From contig JAUKVZ010000004.1 in the NCBI GenBank assembly GCA_032355985.1, positions 186,001 through 250,000 on the forward strand: 64,000 nucleotides of DNA, read 5' to 3'. A model generated the notes under the pieces. It did no database searches. It saw only the letters and a program-made list of their open reading frames with translations, and was not told the origin of the DNA. The translations under genes and the position numbers were made by a program. The DNA comes from Sarcodiotheca gaudichaudii. Taxonomy: Eukaryota; Rhodophyta; Florideophyceae; Gigartinales; Solieriaceae. Shown piece after piece: positions 17,069 to 25,635 of this stretch. Numbering within the stretch: position 1 is the stretch's first letter; every line of letters begins with the position of its first letter.

Positions 17069-19372
17069 TCACTCCTCGGGCGAACGAATCAGCACCTTCT
17101 CGCCATCGACCACAAGCAGAATATCGCCCGCCTGCGCCAGCAGCGCCTGACGCCCCTCCCGGAAGAATCGACCCGCAAGCGCCAGATGCTCCTTGCTGCC
17201 GAACGCAACCTCGCGATCCGCCTCAATCTCACCCGACTCATCAGCAAGCTCGCCGTCGATCCATCGCCCATTGCGATTGAAGATCGCCCGATCCGCCGCC
17301 TGCTGCACCGTCGTAATGGCCACCCGCTTCATGTCCTTGTCAAAGAACTGGTTGCTGTCGCTCGTCTTGGAGATCCGGCGCTGACTCTGATTGTTCACGC
17401 TCTGCGACACACCCGCGGCGCCACTTCGCTGACGAATCGCCCGCTCCTCCATCGCCTCCGCGGCAAGCCCGATCGCTTCATCCCTGGAAGCAAACGAAGC
17501 ATCCTCACGAGCAAGAAACGCCGTGTACTCCGTCATCACACCATGCTTCAATGACAGCCGCACGACCTCATCAGTCAACTCCTTCACACGCGGATCATCC
17601 GCCGCCAGATTCGGATCGGCCCCCAGCCTGCGAATCGAATCAATCAGCGAAGCAATCTGGCGACTCGCCCACAGCCTTGGGATGAATGAGTTCGTCGGAC
17701 GCGCAAACGCAGGCACAATCCTTGCCCCAAACGACATCGGCGAACCCAGAAACTCACCCTGCAGCTCAACATCAAAGGGCATCGTGGCCGCATACCGACC
17801 GACAATCACAAGCTGATCGCCCGTAAACAGATCCGGCAGCTCGCCATCACCGGGAATCACATCAAACAGCATCGGAGGCGGATACGCCGCACGGTGCACG
17901 CCCGCTCTCACCAGCCGCGGCGAAGCCAGCACCGGACCCCGCAGCTTCGCAAACACCGAACCAACCTTCGCCTCAACATCCTCACCCGGATGCACAAACG
18001 TCGCGCTCCCGCGCGAATCATCGGCAATCGCCGTCAGCAGCGGCGCATTGACATCATTCCCGACGCCAAACGTATACACCCGCCGCTCATGCGGATTGGC
18101 ATGCTCGGCAAGCCCGCGGATGGAAGCCTCTGATGTATCCCCAACCGTCGGCAGCCCGTCCGTCAGAAACAGCACCAGGGGAAGCGTCCCCGCAGTCGGC
18201 GCCCCATGCAGCGCCTCCGCCAGCGCGCCATGCAGATTCGTCCCCCCGCGAGCCGTCACCGTCTGCAAGTACGCCATCGCATCCGCAACCGTCGCCGCGC
18301 TCTTCACGACTGACTGCGCCTGGAATCGCTCCACCGAATCGCTGTACGTCAGAATGTTGAACCGCTCGCCCGGCTTCAGCCCGTGAATCACCTGCCGCGC
18401 CGACTCAAGCGCCTGCGCAAGCTTCTCGCCGCCCATACTCCCCGAGCGATCAATGACCAGCGTCACCTCCCGCGCCGCCCCCTGCGCCTCCGCGGCCGAA
18501 GAAAGCTCCTCCGGCGCGCCGGCAAGCATCAGGAAATATCCCGCCTCGCCATCCAGCGCCGGATACATCATCACCGTCGGCGTCACACCGCGATCATCAG
18601 CCACAACCCACGAAAGCCGGAACGCCCCCGGCGCCGCGGCCGCCGCCTCATCAAGGGAAATCTCATACGTGCGAGTGTCCGTCTTCCGCTGCGCAATCTC
18701 ATGCGAAGGCGAATAGATCGTGCTCGTCCGCCCGCTTGCGTTCAGGCGCACATCAATCGACCAGCGCGCCGCAAACCCCATGTCATCACCCGCCGCGCTG
18801 CTGCGAGGCAGGACGTAATCAATCCGCGAGCCATCTCGCTCGAGCAACTGCTCATACACAATCCGCGCTCGCCGCTGACCATTGGGCGCCACCGGAAACA
18901 CACTGCTCTTGATCATGTTGTAGCCCACGAACTCCAGCAGCCCCGGATCGCGCATCGAGTTCACGATGCCCTCATAGATCCGCGTCGCCTCCGCGCGCTC
19001 CATCAGCTGCGCCTCGATCCCCGAGCCCGGCCCGTCAATCGAAAAACCAACCAGCGTGGCGCCATCCGGCACGGGCAGCACAACCTCCGCCTCCTGCACC
19101 GCGCCCGTGTTGTTCTGCATCACCACTTCAACCGTCGTCGTCGCCACCTGACCCCTGATCACCACATCAGCGTCAACATCAGACACATACACCGTCCGCC
19201 AGCTCTGAGGCCCCATCCGCCGCGCCTGCGGCACAATCACATTCAGCCGCGCCTGCGCCGCCGGCGCCTCAACCGCCATCTTCGACACCGACACCTGACC
19301 AATCGCCGACATCCCGCCGACCATCGTCAGAAAACCAACACCACAAAGTCCGATCACATGCAATGCCTTCAT
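17069..19372 (-). CDS. Secreted or membrane-associated VIT / von Willebrand factor A protein
   Basis: 767 residues from ATG 19372, which has a GGAGG site 8 nt upstream. A signal sequence (ALHVIGLCGVGFLTMVGGMS) leads into a VIT domain (about residues 45-190: TTTVEVVMQNNTGAVQEAEV, FSIDGPGSGIEAQLMERAEA). A VWA domain follows (about residues 275-440) with an intact MIDAS: DRSGSMG, T in YLQTVTARGGTNLHGAL, and DGLPTVGD. The C-terminal part resembles inter-alpha-trypsin-inhibitor heavy-chain-like bacterial proteins. It is a likely metal-dependent protein-binding surface factor. It heads a gene run with the two-component system at 14494-17015. Confidence 0.85.
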   Translation of the reverse strand: MKALHVIGLCGVGFLTMVGGMSAIGQVSVSKMAVEAPAAQARLNVIVPQARRMGPQSWRTVYVSDVDADVVIRGQVATTTVEVVMQNNTGAVQEAEVVLPVPDGATLVGFSIDGPGSGIEAQLMERAEATRIYEGIVNSMRDPGLLEFVGYNMIKSSVFPVAPNGQRRARIVYEQLLERDGSRIDYVLPRSSAAGDDMGFAARWSIDVRLNASGRTSTIYSPSHEIAQRKTDTRTYEISLDEAAAAAPGAFRLSWVVADDRGVTPTVMMYPALDGEAGYFLMLAGAPEELSSAAEAQGAAREVTLVIDRSGSMGGEKLAQALESARQVIHGLKPGERFNILTYSDSVERFQAQSVVKSAATVADAMAYLQTVTARGGTNLHGALAEALHGAPTAGTLPLVLFLTDGLPTVGDTSEASIRGLAEHANPHERRVYTFGVGNDVNAPLLTAIADDSRGSATFVHPGEDVEAKVGSVFAKLRGPVLASPRLVRAGVHRAAYPPPMLFDVIPGDGELPDLFTGDQLVIVGRYAATMPFDVELQGEFLGSPMSFGARIVPAFARPTNSFIPRLWASRQIASLIDSIRRLGADPNLAADDPRVKELTDEVVRLSLKHGVMTEYTAFLAREDASFASRDEAIGLAAEAMEERAIRQRSGAAGVSQSVNNQSQRRISKTSDSNQFFDKDMKRVAITTVQQAADRAIFNRNGRWIDGELADESGEIEADREVAFGSKEHLALAGRFFREGRQALLAQAGDILLVVDGEKVLIRSPEE

Positions 19373-19547
19373 CAGCGCATCCTCCAAAGCAGGAGAAAAG
19401 AGAAACAAGTCCCGTCACTGCTCAGTGATACGCTCTGGCAGCCCCCCCGAAAGTCACGCAATTGTCACAGCCCCAGCGCCAACGCCACAGATCGCGCACC
19501 CTCGCGCCTTCGCACGTATCGCACATCAAAGACTCGCCGCCTCTCCT

Positions 19548-19598
19548 CCCTCTCCCGCGCAGGCGAAGCCGAGTGGGAGAGGGCCGGGGTGAGGGCTC
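19548..19598 (+). repeat. Palindromic intergenic repeat, class A (copy A4)
   Basis: CCCTCTCCC / GCGCAGGCGAAGCCGAGT / GGGAGAGGG, tail GCCGGGGTGAGGGCTC. Upstream of the VIT/VWA gene, 176 bp beyond its start. Confidence 0.9.
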
Positions 19599-19682
19599 TT
19601 TCTCCTACTCTCTCCTCCAATCCTCGACGACGAGACGCGCCCAGTGCGCAAAGCACACATCAATCAACGCGTGCGTCCGCAG

Positions 19683-19719
19683 CCTCTCCCACGTGTGGGA
19701 GAGGGCAGGGTGAGGGCTC
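19683..19719 (+). repeat. Palindromic intergenic repeat, class B (copy B2)
   Basis: CCTCTCCCACGTGTGGGAGAGG palindrome plus GCAGGGTGAGGGCTC, 85 bp after A4, the same A-then-B spacing as at 9156/9294 and 60412/60567. The rest of 19373-19878 holds only the repeat-unit flanks and AC-rich sequence. Confidence 0.9.
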
Positions 19720-19878
19720 CTACATCTTTCTCTCCTCCAACCCTCGACGATCAGCTACTTCCATTCCGAGCAGAGTCCTCACGACAGAGAATTCACGTTT
19801 CAACTGAACCCGAAAGCCACCCCGCGCCATCCACTCACAGACAGCCCTTCTCCGTCCGACTCTCCCGAGGCGCCGCCC

Positions 19879-21039
19879 ATGCACCTCATCCACATCACAC
19901 TCCTGGCGCTCTCCCTCACATGCGCCCAGCTCGATGCCGCAGCGCCCCTCGCCGCGCTTGAAGATCAGCTCTCACAGACAGCGCGCGACCAGTGGCGAGC
20001 CATGACCTGGGATGAACGGCTCGAAGCGCAGATCGATATCAGATCATCCGTCGAAACCGCCATGCGCAGCGCGCCGGACGAGACATGGCGCACCGTCTTC
20101 GATGTGCTCAAATCCGGCGACATCGCATACCACCACGGCGGCCCCTTCCTGGGCGAGGTGTTCAGATGCGCCGAACCAGATCTCTACTACCCAATCGCAA
20201 ATGACATCGCGAACTGGGTGTACGAGTCCGAACAACTCCAGGCGACGACAAGAGAGCAGCGAGCGCAGACGGGCGACTTCGGCGCCGAATCAGCGATCGT
20301 GCACCTCATCTTCGCTGCGGATCAATCCACCCTATGGATGAGCGCGCTCGCGCAGGTCGAGCAGCTTCCCGACTTCATGCGCATCGCGGCAAGCTATCGT
20401 CTCGGCGTCGGCACGAAGGCGCGCACCCTCCTCGTCAAACTTCCCATCGCCCCCGGAACAAAAAGCGCCATCGCATTTGATCTCATCCTGCTCAGAGCAA
20501 ACTCGCTCGGCGAGGATCCCGAGATGGCCGCGCTTCTTCTGCCCATCGATATCGATCGCCTGCTCGAATACGCGCACTGGGTCACGCTGCAGGATGACAT
20601 CACCAATCACTTCGGCCCGCTGCGCACGCTCGCCCATCTCGGCGACCGTCGCCTGCTGCCCGTGCTCGATGAGCTTCACGAGCGATTCAGATACACGCCG
20701 CTCGCGATGGGGCACATCGAACGCTGCAGGCGCATGATCGAAGTGCAGGCCGACACGGCCACCCTGCTCAGCTTCCTCGCAGACGAGATCCCCCTGGATT
20801 CGAATCACAACCACCTCATGCGCTGGGCGCTGCTGCGATGTGTCGAACTCGTCAACGACGAACAGGCGATCGGCGATGCCTGCTTGTCAGCGATCAAGAG
20901 AGCGAACGGACAGTTCGAAGAGTTCTGGGCGGTCCAACTCGCCAATCGCGCCGTCGAACTCGGCGTCCTCGAGTGGCGCCAGATTCCGAAGCGCATCGAA
21001 AAGCTCCGCCCGCGCTTCGCGCGGAGCCTGCACGAGTAG
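19879..21039 (+). CDS. Exported hypothetical helical protein
   Basis: 386 residues, not recognised. The N-terminus MHLIHITLLALSLTCAQLDA is a cleavable-looking signal peptide (Ala-x-Ala before PLAALE). The remainder is alpha-helical with recurring leucine-rich helices (DFMRIAASYRLGVGTKARTL, RTLAHLGDRRLLPVLDELHE, SFLADEIPLDSNHNHLMRWA). This could be a HEAT- or ARM-like solenoid, an inference from spacing only. No catalytic motif. It stands alone between the class B repeat and the histone-like gene. Confidence 0.6.
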   Translation: MHLIHITLLALSLTCAQLDAAAPLAALEDQLSQTARDQWRAMTWDERLEAQIDIRSSVETAMRSAPDETWRTVFDVLKSGDIAYHHGGPFLGEVFRCAEPDLYYPIANDIANWVYESEQLQATTREQRAQTGDFGAESAIVHLIFAADQSTLWMSALAQVEQLPDFMRIAASYRLGVGTKARTLLVKLPIAPGTKSAIAFDLILLRANSLGEDPEMAALLLPIDIDRLLEYAHWVTLQDDITNHFGPLRTLAHLGDRRLLPVLDELHERFRYTPLAMGHIERCRRMIEVQADTATLLSFLADEIPLDSNHNHLMRWALLRCVELVNDEQAIGDACLSAIKRANGQFEEFWAVQLANRAVELGVLEWRQIPKRIEKLRPRFARSLHE

Positions 21040-21561
21040 CCCGCGCAAACCCGCGCACAACCGTCGCGCACACCCCAAAACCACCCCCGCACAACCCCTC
21101 TCAACCAACAAAATCAAAAAAACTTTCACCCCGCATGCGCCCCCGCGCACGCGACCGCGCAACCCCCCGCGCACAACGTCCGCGCACCCGCGCATGCGCC
21201 CGATGCGCCCCGCGTGCGCCGCCGCTGCGCACTGGCGCATCAAAACCCCGTCGCGCCGAAACCCCCATGACAAGCCGCTTTCAGCGCGACACGCGCACGC
21301 GACATGCACACACAGACCCCGTGCGCGCCCGATCCGCGCGCCCGCGCCGTTTCCATATACGCATCACATACAACCCGCGCCCAAAGCCCTCGTGTATGCC
21401 ATTCGGACCCCCGATGCGCCCCCTCAGCCCGCATCTTTCTTGAAGCAGGGGGTGGATGCACTCCGATACTTTGTGGATACTCTCCGAGGTATCACTACAT
21501 ACGGCGCTCTTTGCCGCGGTGGAGACCTCGTGCTCCGATCTCTTAACTGAGGAGGTTCCAA
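21040..21561. other. GC-rich leader region of the histone-like gene
   Basis: The first 350 bases are a C/A-rich run full of short CGCGCAC/CCCGCGC repeats with no credible coding. From about 21440 the composition changes, and a direct near-repeat is seen (CTCCGATACTTTG and CTCTCCGAGGTATCA). The last 100 bases probably hold the promoter of the Lys/Arg-rich gene; I cannot place the -35/-10 with confidence. Confidence 0.5.
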
Positions 21562-21948
21562 ATGGCGAAGAAACGAGCGAGACGCAAGGCGACTCGCAAG
21601 AAAGCAAGACGCAAGGCCACAAGAAAGAAGGCCACGCGTAAGAAGGCTCGTCGCAAGGCGACGCGCAAGAAGTCCACAAGGAAGAAGGCCACACGCAAGA
21701 AGGCTCGTCGCAAGGCGACCCGCAAGAAGGCCACACGTAAGAAGGCTCGTCGCAAGAAGACGACCCGCAAGAAGGCTCGTCGCAAGACGACCCGTAAGAA
21801 GGCCACTCGCAAGAAGGCCCGCCGCAAGACCGGCCGCAAGAAGGCCACGCGGAAGAAGGCCACTCGCAAGAAGGCTCGTCGAAAGACTGGCCGCAAGAAG
21901 GCCACCCGTAAGAAGGCACGCCGCAAGACGACGCGCCGACGCCGCTAA
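21562..21948 (+). CDS. Histone H1-like Lys/Arg-repeat DNA-binding protein
   Basis: 128 residues consisting almost entirely of K, R, A and T in 5-7-residue units such as KKATR, KKARR, and KKARRKTGR; no acidic, aromatic or large hydrophobic residues. This is the composition of histone H1 C-terminal tails and of bacterial H1-like proteins (HctB type), which compact DNA without a folded domain. A strong ribosome site (AGGAGGT at 21550-21556, 5 nt from ATG 21562) suggests high expression, and two terminators follow. Codons differ between units (AAG-GCC-ACG, AAG-GCT-CGT), yet the nucleotide repeat is regular enough to permit slippage and length variation. Acts in the nucleoid (inferred). Confidence 0.85.
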   Translation: MAKKRARRKATRKKARRKATRKKATRKKARRKATRKKSTRKKATRKKARRKATRKKATRKKARRKKTTRKKARRKTTRKKATRKKARRKTGRKKATRKKATRKKARRKTGRKKATRKKARRKTTRRRR

Positions 21949-22029
21949 TCATTTCAAACTGACAAGCGGCAGCGATGTATGTCGGCCCTGGGAATGTCCT
22001 CAGGGCCTGGAGCGCCAGATATTGACATT

Positions 22030-22064
22030 GGGACCGGCTTCGCCACCGGTCCCTCTGTCTTTTT
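22030..22064 (+). terminator. Rho-independent terminator of the histone-like gene
   Basis: GGGACCGG (22030-22037) pairs with CCGGTCCC (22046-22053) around CTTCGCCA; TCTGTCTTTTT follows. Lies 81 bp after the stop codon. Confidence 0.85.
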
Positions 22065-22078
22065 GAAAAGAGCCCAAA

Positions 22079-22152
22079 CGAGGCCCCGACGGCGGCATCC
22101 CTTCTGAGCCTACTCCTCCGGACTCAGACATCCGCCCAGGGCCTCGTTTTTT
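22079..22152 (+). terminator. Second, branched terminator
   Basis: CGAGGCCC (22079-22086) pairs with GGGCCTCG (22139-22146), followed by six T. The 52-nt interior can form its own hairpin (CTGAG/CTCAG). Together with the hairpin at 22030 it gives a tandem terminator, as expected after a highly expressed gene. Confidence 0.75.
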
Positions 22153-22528
22153 CATGCGCCCGCCATATCGCCCCCGGCCCTCCCCCGACAGGGCCCTCCC
22201 CTCAGACCCCCAGCCTTCCCAGCGCCACGCGCCATCAGGCCGCCCCGCCATCGCCCCGCCAGCGCCCGATGCATCCCCCGCCCCCTTCGAATGACCAACC
22301 GCCTCGCCCCCCATATATCAATCCAAGTCACGTTCTCCCCCCGCGCCGACAGCCCCCGATCCCGCCCCCGAAGGCGCCATCCGGATTCAACTTCCACCCC
22401 CCGAACCCACCGCTATCATGCCTCTCCGCCGCGCCTCTCAGGTTGTCAATGAGAAGCGGGCGCCAAGCCGATGAGCGTGGTTCCAAAACGCCCGATCCAC
22501 GCGCTCGTTCGAGAGGAGGCGCGACGAC
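22153..22528. other. C-rich non-coding stretch before the ferredoxin gene
   Basis: About 370 bases of CCCGCC/CCCC-rich sequence. Open frames here are composition artefacts. The ferredoxin promoter presumably lies in its last part, but no clear hexamers are visible. Confidence 0.45.
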
Positions 22529-22795
22529 ATGACACACATCATCGCCGAGCCATGCAAAGGCACCAAGGACACAGCCTGTGTCGACGTCTGCCCGGTCGAC
22601 TGCATCCATCCAACAAAGGATGAGCAGGAGTTCGAAACCGCAGACCAGCTCTTCATCGATCCGGACACCTGCATCGACTGCGGCCTCTGCGTCGATGAAT
22701 GCCCCGTCAGAGCCATCTTCCCCGAAGAAGATCTGCCCGAAGAATGGTCCGACTACATCCAGGTCAACGTCGATTACTACGAAGAAAACGCCTGA
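22529..22795 (+). CDS. Ferredoxin, FdxA-like (3Fe-4S and 4Fe-4S type)
   Basis: 88 residues, cytoplasmic electron carrier. First cluster region C-x7-C-x3-C-P (EPCKGTKDTACVDVCPVDC) and second CIDCGLCVDECPVRAI (C-x2-C-x2-C-x3-C-P). The wide spacing of the first motif and the following VDC are as in seven-iron FdxA ferredoxins, where the first site holds 3Fe-4S or 4Fe-4S. A charged C-terminal extension (PEEDLPEEWSDYIQVN) is also typical. AGGAGG sits 9 nt before the ATG. Likely single-gene transcript. Confidence 0.9.
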   Translation: MTHIIAEPCKGTKDTACVDVCPVDCIHPTKDEQEFETADQLFIDPDTCIDCGLCVDECPVRAIFPEEDLPEEWSDYIQVNVDYYEENA

Positions 22796-22853
22796 TCGCA
22801 AAGCAGGCGCATCACCCCCCCCGCGCCGCACGCCCTTCACGCGTATACCCACG

Positions 22854-22879
22854 AAAAAAGCCGCCCCAACAGGGCGGCT
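22854..22879 (-). terminator. Terminator for the leftward gene at 22913
   Basis: AGCCGCCC (22859-22866) pairs with GGGCGGCT (22872-22879); on the - strand the hairpin is followed by TTTTT. It may also act on the rightward ferredoxin transcript, though there the T-tract is poor. Confidence 0.8.
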
Positions 22880-22912
22880 TGTTCATTGGTTCAGTTGATC
22901 AGCAATCGCGCT

Positions 22913-23338
22913 TCAGGCAGCCTTGCCGCCGGCGCTCTCCTCGCCCGCTGACGGACGAACATTCGCCGGCGCATCCGCCTGCTCCGTCCAGTCCTCAGCG
23001 TTCGGCAGCGAAAGCTCCGAAGCGCACGTCTTCCGATACCCCAGCAGACGAATCACCTCCAGCACATCCGTCCACGATGGAAACGTCTTGCCGTTCGCAC
23101 GCTTAAAGGCGTCAATCGCAGCCACGAAGAGAAACTGCTCCTTCGTGTGCTCGCCTTCCTCAGCAGCCCGCGTGAAATCCGAAAGCCGCCGCCCGGCGCC
23201 GCGCCGACGCTCCAGACCCGATGGCGCCTGGCCACCCGGCGCATCGCGACGATCGACGCCGCTGCGACGATCAACCACGGATCGACTGTGCTCTGAATCA
23301 TCCTGCCGCCCGCTGCGGCGATCATCACCCTTGGACAT
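22913..23338 (-). CDS. Hypothetical protein with Arg-rich N-terminal half
   Basis: 141 residues, not recognised. The N-terminal half has repeated basic-acidic signatures (DRRSG, VDRRSGVDRRD, LERRRGAGRR), a low-complexity pattern also seen ahead of unrelated signalling domains. The C-terminal part folds as a small helical domain (KEQFLFVAAIDAFKRANGKT, WTDVLEVIRLLGYRKT) with two aromatic-rich helices. Cytoplasmic by sequence. GAGGG lies about 8 nt upstream of ATG 23338. It has its own terminator and neighbours the acidic gene at 23411 on the same strand with a 72-bp gap. Confidence 0.6.
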   Translation of the reverse strand: MSKGDDRRSGRQDDSEHSRSVVDRRSGVDRRDAPGGQAPSGLERRRGAGRRLSDFTRAAEEGEHTKEQFLFVAAIDAFKRANGKTFPSWTDVLEVIRLLGYRKTCASELSLPNAEDWTEQADAPANVRPSAGEESAGGKAA

Positions 23339-23410
23339 GCGTCAATCCCTCTTCAGAAGGAGCCGCACACCAGCACGCGCATCAGTCAGCGCGAATCCCG
23401 CGGCTCCGAG

Positions 23411-23668
23411 TCAGATGTCTTCGTCATCATCTTCATCGTCCGAAGGATCGAAGTCATCGAGGTCTTCGTCGGAATCGTCGTCGTAGAAGAAGTCATCTTC
23501 CTCCTCGTCGTCGTCCTCGAAGTCGTCGTCGAAATCATCGTCATCACCCGCAAAGTCGTCATCTTCAGCATCATCCTCATCGTCAATCAGACCAAGCTCA
23601 TGAGGCGATGTCACAAGCTCAGTCTCCTCGTCGATGGGGGACTCTGCAGTCTCAAGAAAGAGCGTCAT
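23411..23668 (-). CDS. Small, extremely acidic protein
   Basis: 85 residues from ATG 23668, chosen because GGAGG lies 8 nt upstream; a longer start at 23710 lacks this. After MTLFLETAESPIDEETELV, nearly every residue from about 35 on is Asp or Glu, with scattered Phe. The codons are mixed GAT/GAC/GAG, so the acidity is a protein-level property. Function unknown. Acidic tails of this kind are known in histone chaperones and in ribosome or polymerase accessory factors. Closeness to the very basic histone-like gene (about 1.5 kb) is suggestive only. Confidence 0.65.
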   Translation of the reverse strand: MTLFLETAESPIDEETELVTSPHELGLIDDEDDAEDDDFAGDDDDFDDDFEDDDEEEDDFFYDDDSDEDLDDFDPSDDEDDDEDI

Positions 23669-23891
23669 CTGGCTGCCTCCGATTCCGACCTGCGGCGACA
23701 TACGTGCCAACTGAACACCGCCGAAACCACCCCCGGCAGGTCAGTCGAGCGGTACACTACTTCCAGATCGCCCCCTGTCAAATACGCACCTCAACCATCT
23801 CCCGATCTGGACCAATCCTCCAGCCCGGACCCCTCACAGCCCGATCTCAACCTCACCACCCGACGCCGTCGAAGACCCCGTATCCACGCCG

Positions 23892-24392
23892 ATGTCAGAC
23901 CACCACACCCAACCATCCGAAGAGCGATTCCAGCCGGCCGCCGCCGTCCTCGCCTTCCTCCTCCCGGGCCTCGGCCATCTCTATCTGGGAGAGCGCGCCC
24001 GCGGTACCTACATCATGATCGGCGTCCTCGGCCTCTTCGTCGGCGGCCTCCTCATCGGCGGCGTCGATGTCATCGACTCCAAAGAAGACAAATGGCCCTT
24101 CCTCGCCCAGGCCCCCGCCGGACCCATCGCCTTCGCCATCGACTGGCTCCACCAGAACAAACTCAAAGCCAATGACCCGCCCCCCGGCGCCGGCGCCGAA
24201 TGGTTCGAGGACAACAAACCACTCCGCACCAAGTCACTCTCGCACATGAACGAAGTCGGCTGGCTCTACTGCTCCATCGCCGGCATGCTCAACGCCATCT
24301 GCATCATCGACGCCTCCTGGCACGCCCCCACGCGCCGCCGCCGCCGATCAGATGACACGCCGAAGGTCGTCGGCAGAATGGATGTCAACTGA
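23892..24392 (+). CDS. Small membrane protein with glycine-rich double helix (DUF6677-like)
   Basis: 166 residues. An N-terminal hydrophobic hairpin AVLAFLLPGLGHLYLGERAR is followed by GTYIMIGVLGLFVGGLLIGG, which resembles the TM2-type G-x-x-x-x-Y-L-G pattern and, from memory, planctomycete DUF6677 proteins. A soluble loop follows, then another hydrophobic helix (VGWLYCSIAGMLNAICIIDA) and a basic C-terminus. It overlaps the next gene by TGATG and is probably co-transcribed with it. Role unknown. Confidence 0.65.
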   Translation: MSDHHTQPSEERFQPAAAVLAFLLPGLGHLYLGERARGTYIMIGVLGLFVGGLLIGGVDVIDSKEDKWPFLAQAPAGPIAFAIDWLHQNKLKANDPPPGAGAEWFEDNKPLRTKSLSHMNEVGWLYCSIAGMLNAICIIDASWHAPTRRRRRSDDTPKVVGRMDVN

Positions 24393-24652
24393 TGCTTGAC
24401 ATCACACTCGCATACCGACCCTTCCTGGACCCCATCACCCTCACCGGCGGCATGTGGTGGTTCTTATTGATCCCCCTCGCCTTCGGCATCTCAATGGTCT
24501 ACAAAGCCGTGCGCATCCATCGCATGGATCGCTACTGGCGCGAAGTCATCATGATGACCATCCAGATCGTCGGCACAATGCTCGTCCTGGCGATCGGCAT
24601 CTACCTCATCATCGAACTCTTCGTCCCCTGGGCAGAGAACTTCGTGAGCTGA
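24392..24652 (+). CDS. Small two-helix membrane protein
   Basis: 86 residues with two membrane helices (WWFLLIPLAFGISMVYKAV and MMTIQIVGTMLVLAIGIYLI) separated by a basic loop (RIHRMDRYWRE), then a short polar tail. Start codon overlaps the stop of the previous gene (TGATG), so the two are translationally coupled and may form one complex. Not recognised. A class A repeat starts 7 bp beyond the stop. Confidence 0.65.
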   Translation: MLDITLAYRPFLDPITLTGGMWWFLLIPLAFGISMVYKAVRIHRMDRYWREVIMMTIQIVGTMLVLAIGIYLIIELFVPWAENFVS

Positions 24653-24659
24653 TGTAGCT

Positions 24660-24710
24660 CCCTCTCCCGCGCAGGCGAAGCCGAGTGGGAGAGGGCCGGG
24701 GTGAGGGCTC
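24660..24710 (+). repeat. Palindromic intergenic repeat, class A (copy A5)
   Basis: CCCTCTCCC / GCGCAGGCGAAGCCGAGT / GGGAGAGGG and GCCGGGGTGAGGGCTC. Seven bases after a stop codon, the closest such insertion in the window. Confidence 0.9.
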
Positions 24711-24765
24711 CTACACCTACTCCTTCTCCATGCCTCGTGCTTATGTCGATTGCCGACAAGCACAT

Positions 24766-25365
24766 TCACTTCGTTTCTGCGCTTGTGACTTCTCTCCGAA
24801 ATTCCACCCCGCATTCCGGACATCGATCCCCCGCGATCCCGCGCATGTCATATCCGCACGTCCCGCAGCGCCCGTCAAACACCATCAGTCGCGCCGCGCT
24901 CGACCACTTCCACAAGCCCGTAAACGTGATCGTGTGCCAGATCACACCCAGCGCACAGATCATCCAGAACGCATGCGGCATCCTGTCGCTATTGCGAATC
25001 TCAATAAATAGGGGAATCGCGCAAATGATCGCTGTCGCCACCGCGACACGAATCACAAGGCGCAAAGACCGAGTAGCAATGAAGAGCGCATAGCAGCCGA
25101 GGCCAAGTACGAGCGCAAGCCCCGCCGCCGCGACTTCATCGATTGTATACCCGCCTCGAAAAGCGTCTTGCGTTCGCACGTGTGTCATTGCGGGGACGGC
25201 GAACAACGAGGCGAAGATCAGACTGACAAACACCAGCCCGAGAAACGCAACCATGTTCCAGCGGCGACACCGCACAAGACAATAGCTCGCATACACCAGG
25301 AACAACACCGCCTGCGCAGAGAGCAGCTCCGGAATCCAACCTCGATAGTCAAACGCAAGAAGCAT
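24766..25365 (-). CDS. Polytopic membrane protein with C-terminal zinc ribbon (solitary member)
   Basis: 199 residues from ATG 25365 (an ATG at 25428 would add 21 polar residues not found in relatives). About five or six membrane helices, beginning LLSAQAVLFLVYASYCLV, a basic loop after helix 1 (VRCRRWN), a last helix with the family signature IWHTITFTGLWKW, then the zinc ribbon CGTCGYDMRGIAGDRCPECG. It belongs to the same family as the arrays at 32.3-40.9 kb but lies alone. Zinc binding by four Cys is inferred from the CxxC...CPEC spacing; function unknown. Confidence 0.7.
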   Translation of the reverse strand: MLLAFDYRGWIPELLSAQAVLFLVYASYCLVRCRRWNMVAFLGLVFVSLIFASLFAVPAMTHVRTQDAFRGGYTIDEVAAAGLALVLGLGCYALFIATRSLRLVIRVAVATAIICAIPLFIEIRNSDRMPHAFWMICALGVIWHTITFTGLWKWSSAARLMVFDGRCGTCGYDMRGIAGDRCPECGVEFRREVTSAETK

Positions 25366-25448
25366 CCGAAAGACTGTTCGCCCGCCCCGGCACACCGGTT
25401 CCGCCTGCCTGCTGAGCCCGCCATGCAAGAGCGCCAGCCAAATGGCAG

Positions 25449-25485
25449 CCTCTCCCGCTTGCGGGAGAGGGCAGGGTGAGGGCTC
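25449..25485 (+). repeat. Palindromic intergenic repeat, class B (copy B3)
   Basis: CCTCTCCCGCTTGCGGGAGAGG palindrome and GCAGGGTGAGGGCTC, located 83 bp upstream of the zinc-ribbon gene start. Confidence 0.9.
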
Positions 25486-25635
25486 CCTAATCTACCTCTC
25501 CTCCAATCCTCAAATCTCTGCGCTGACCGACAAAGACCAGGCGCCCCCCAACCAGCGCCTGCGCCCCCTCTAATTAAAACTTCCCGCCAGCCACCCCTCC
25601 CCCGCGCATCCAGCAAAACAACGAGGAGGACCCCC

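Noticed and set aside
22153-22528. Several ORFs of 80-100 codons in the C-rich stretch
   Set aside because: Pro/Gly/Arg composition artefacts without ribosome sites or homology-like motifs.
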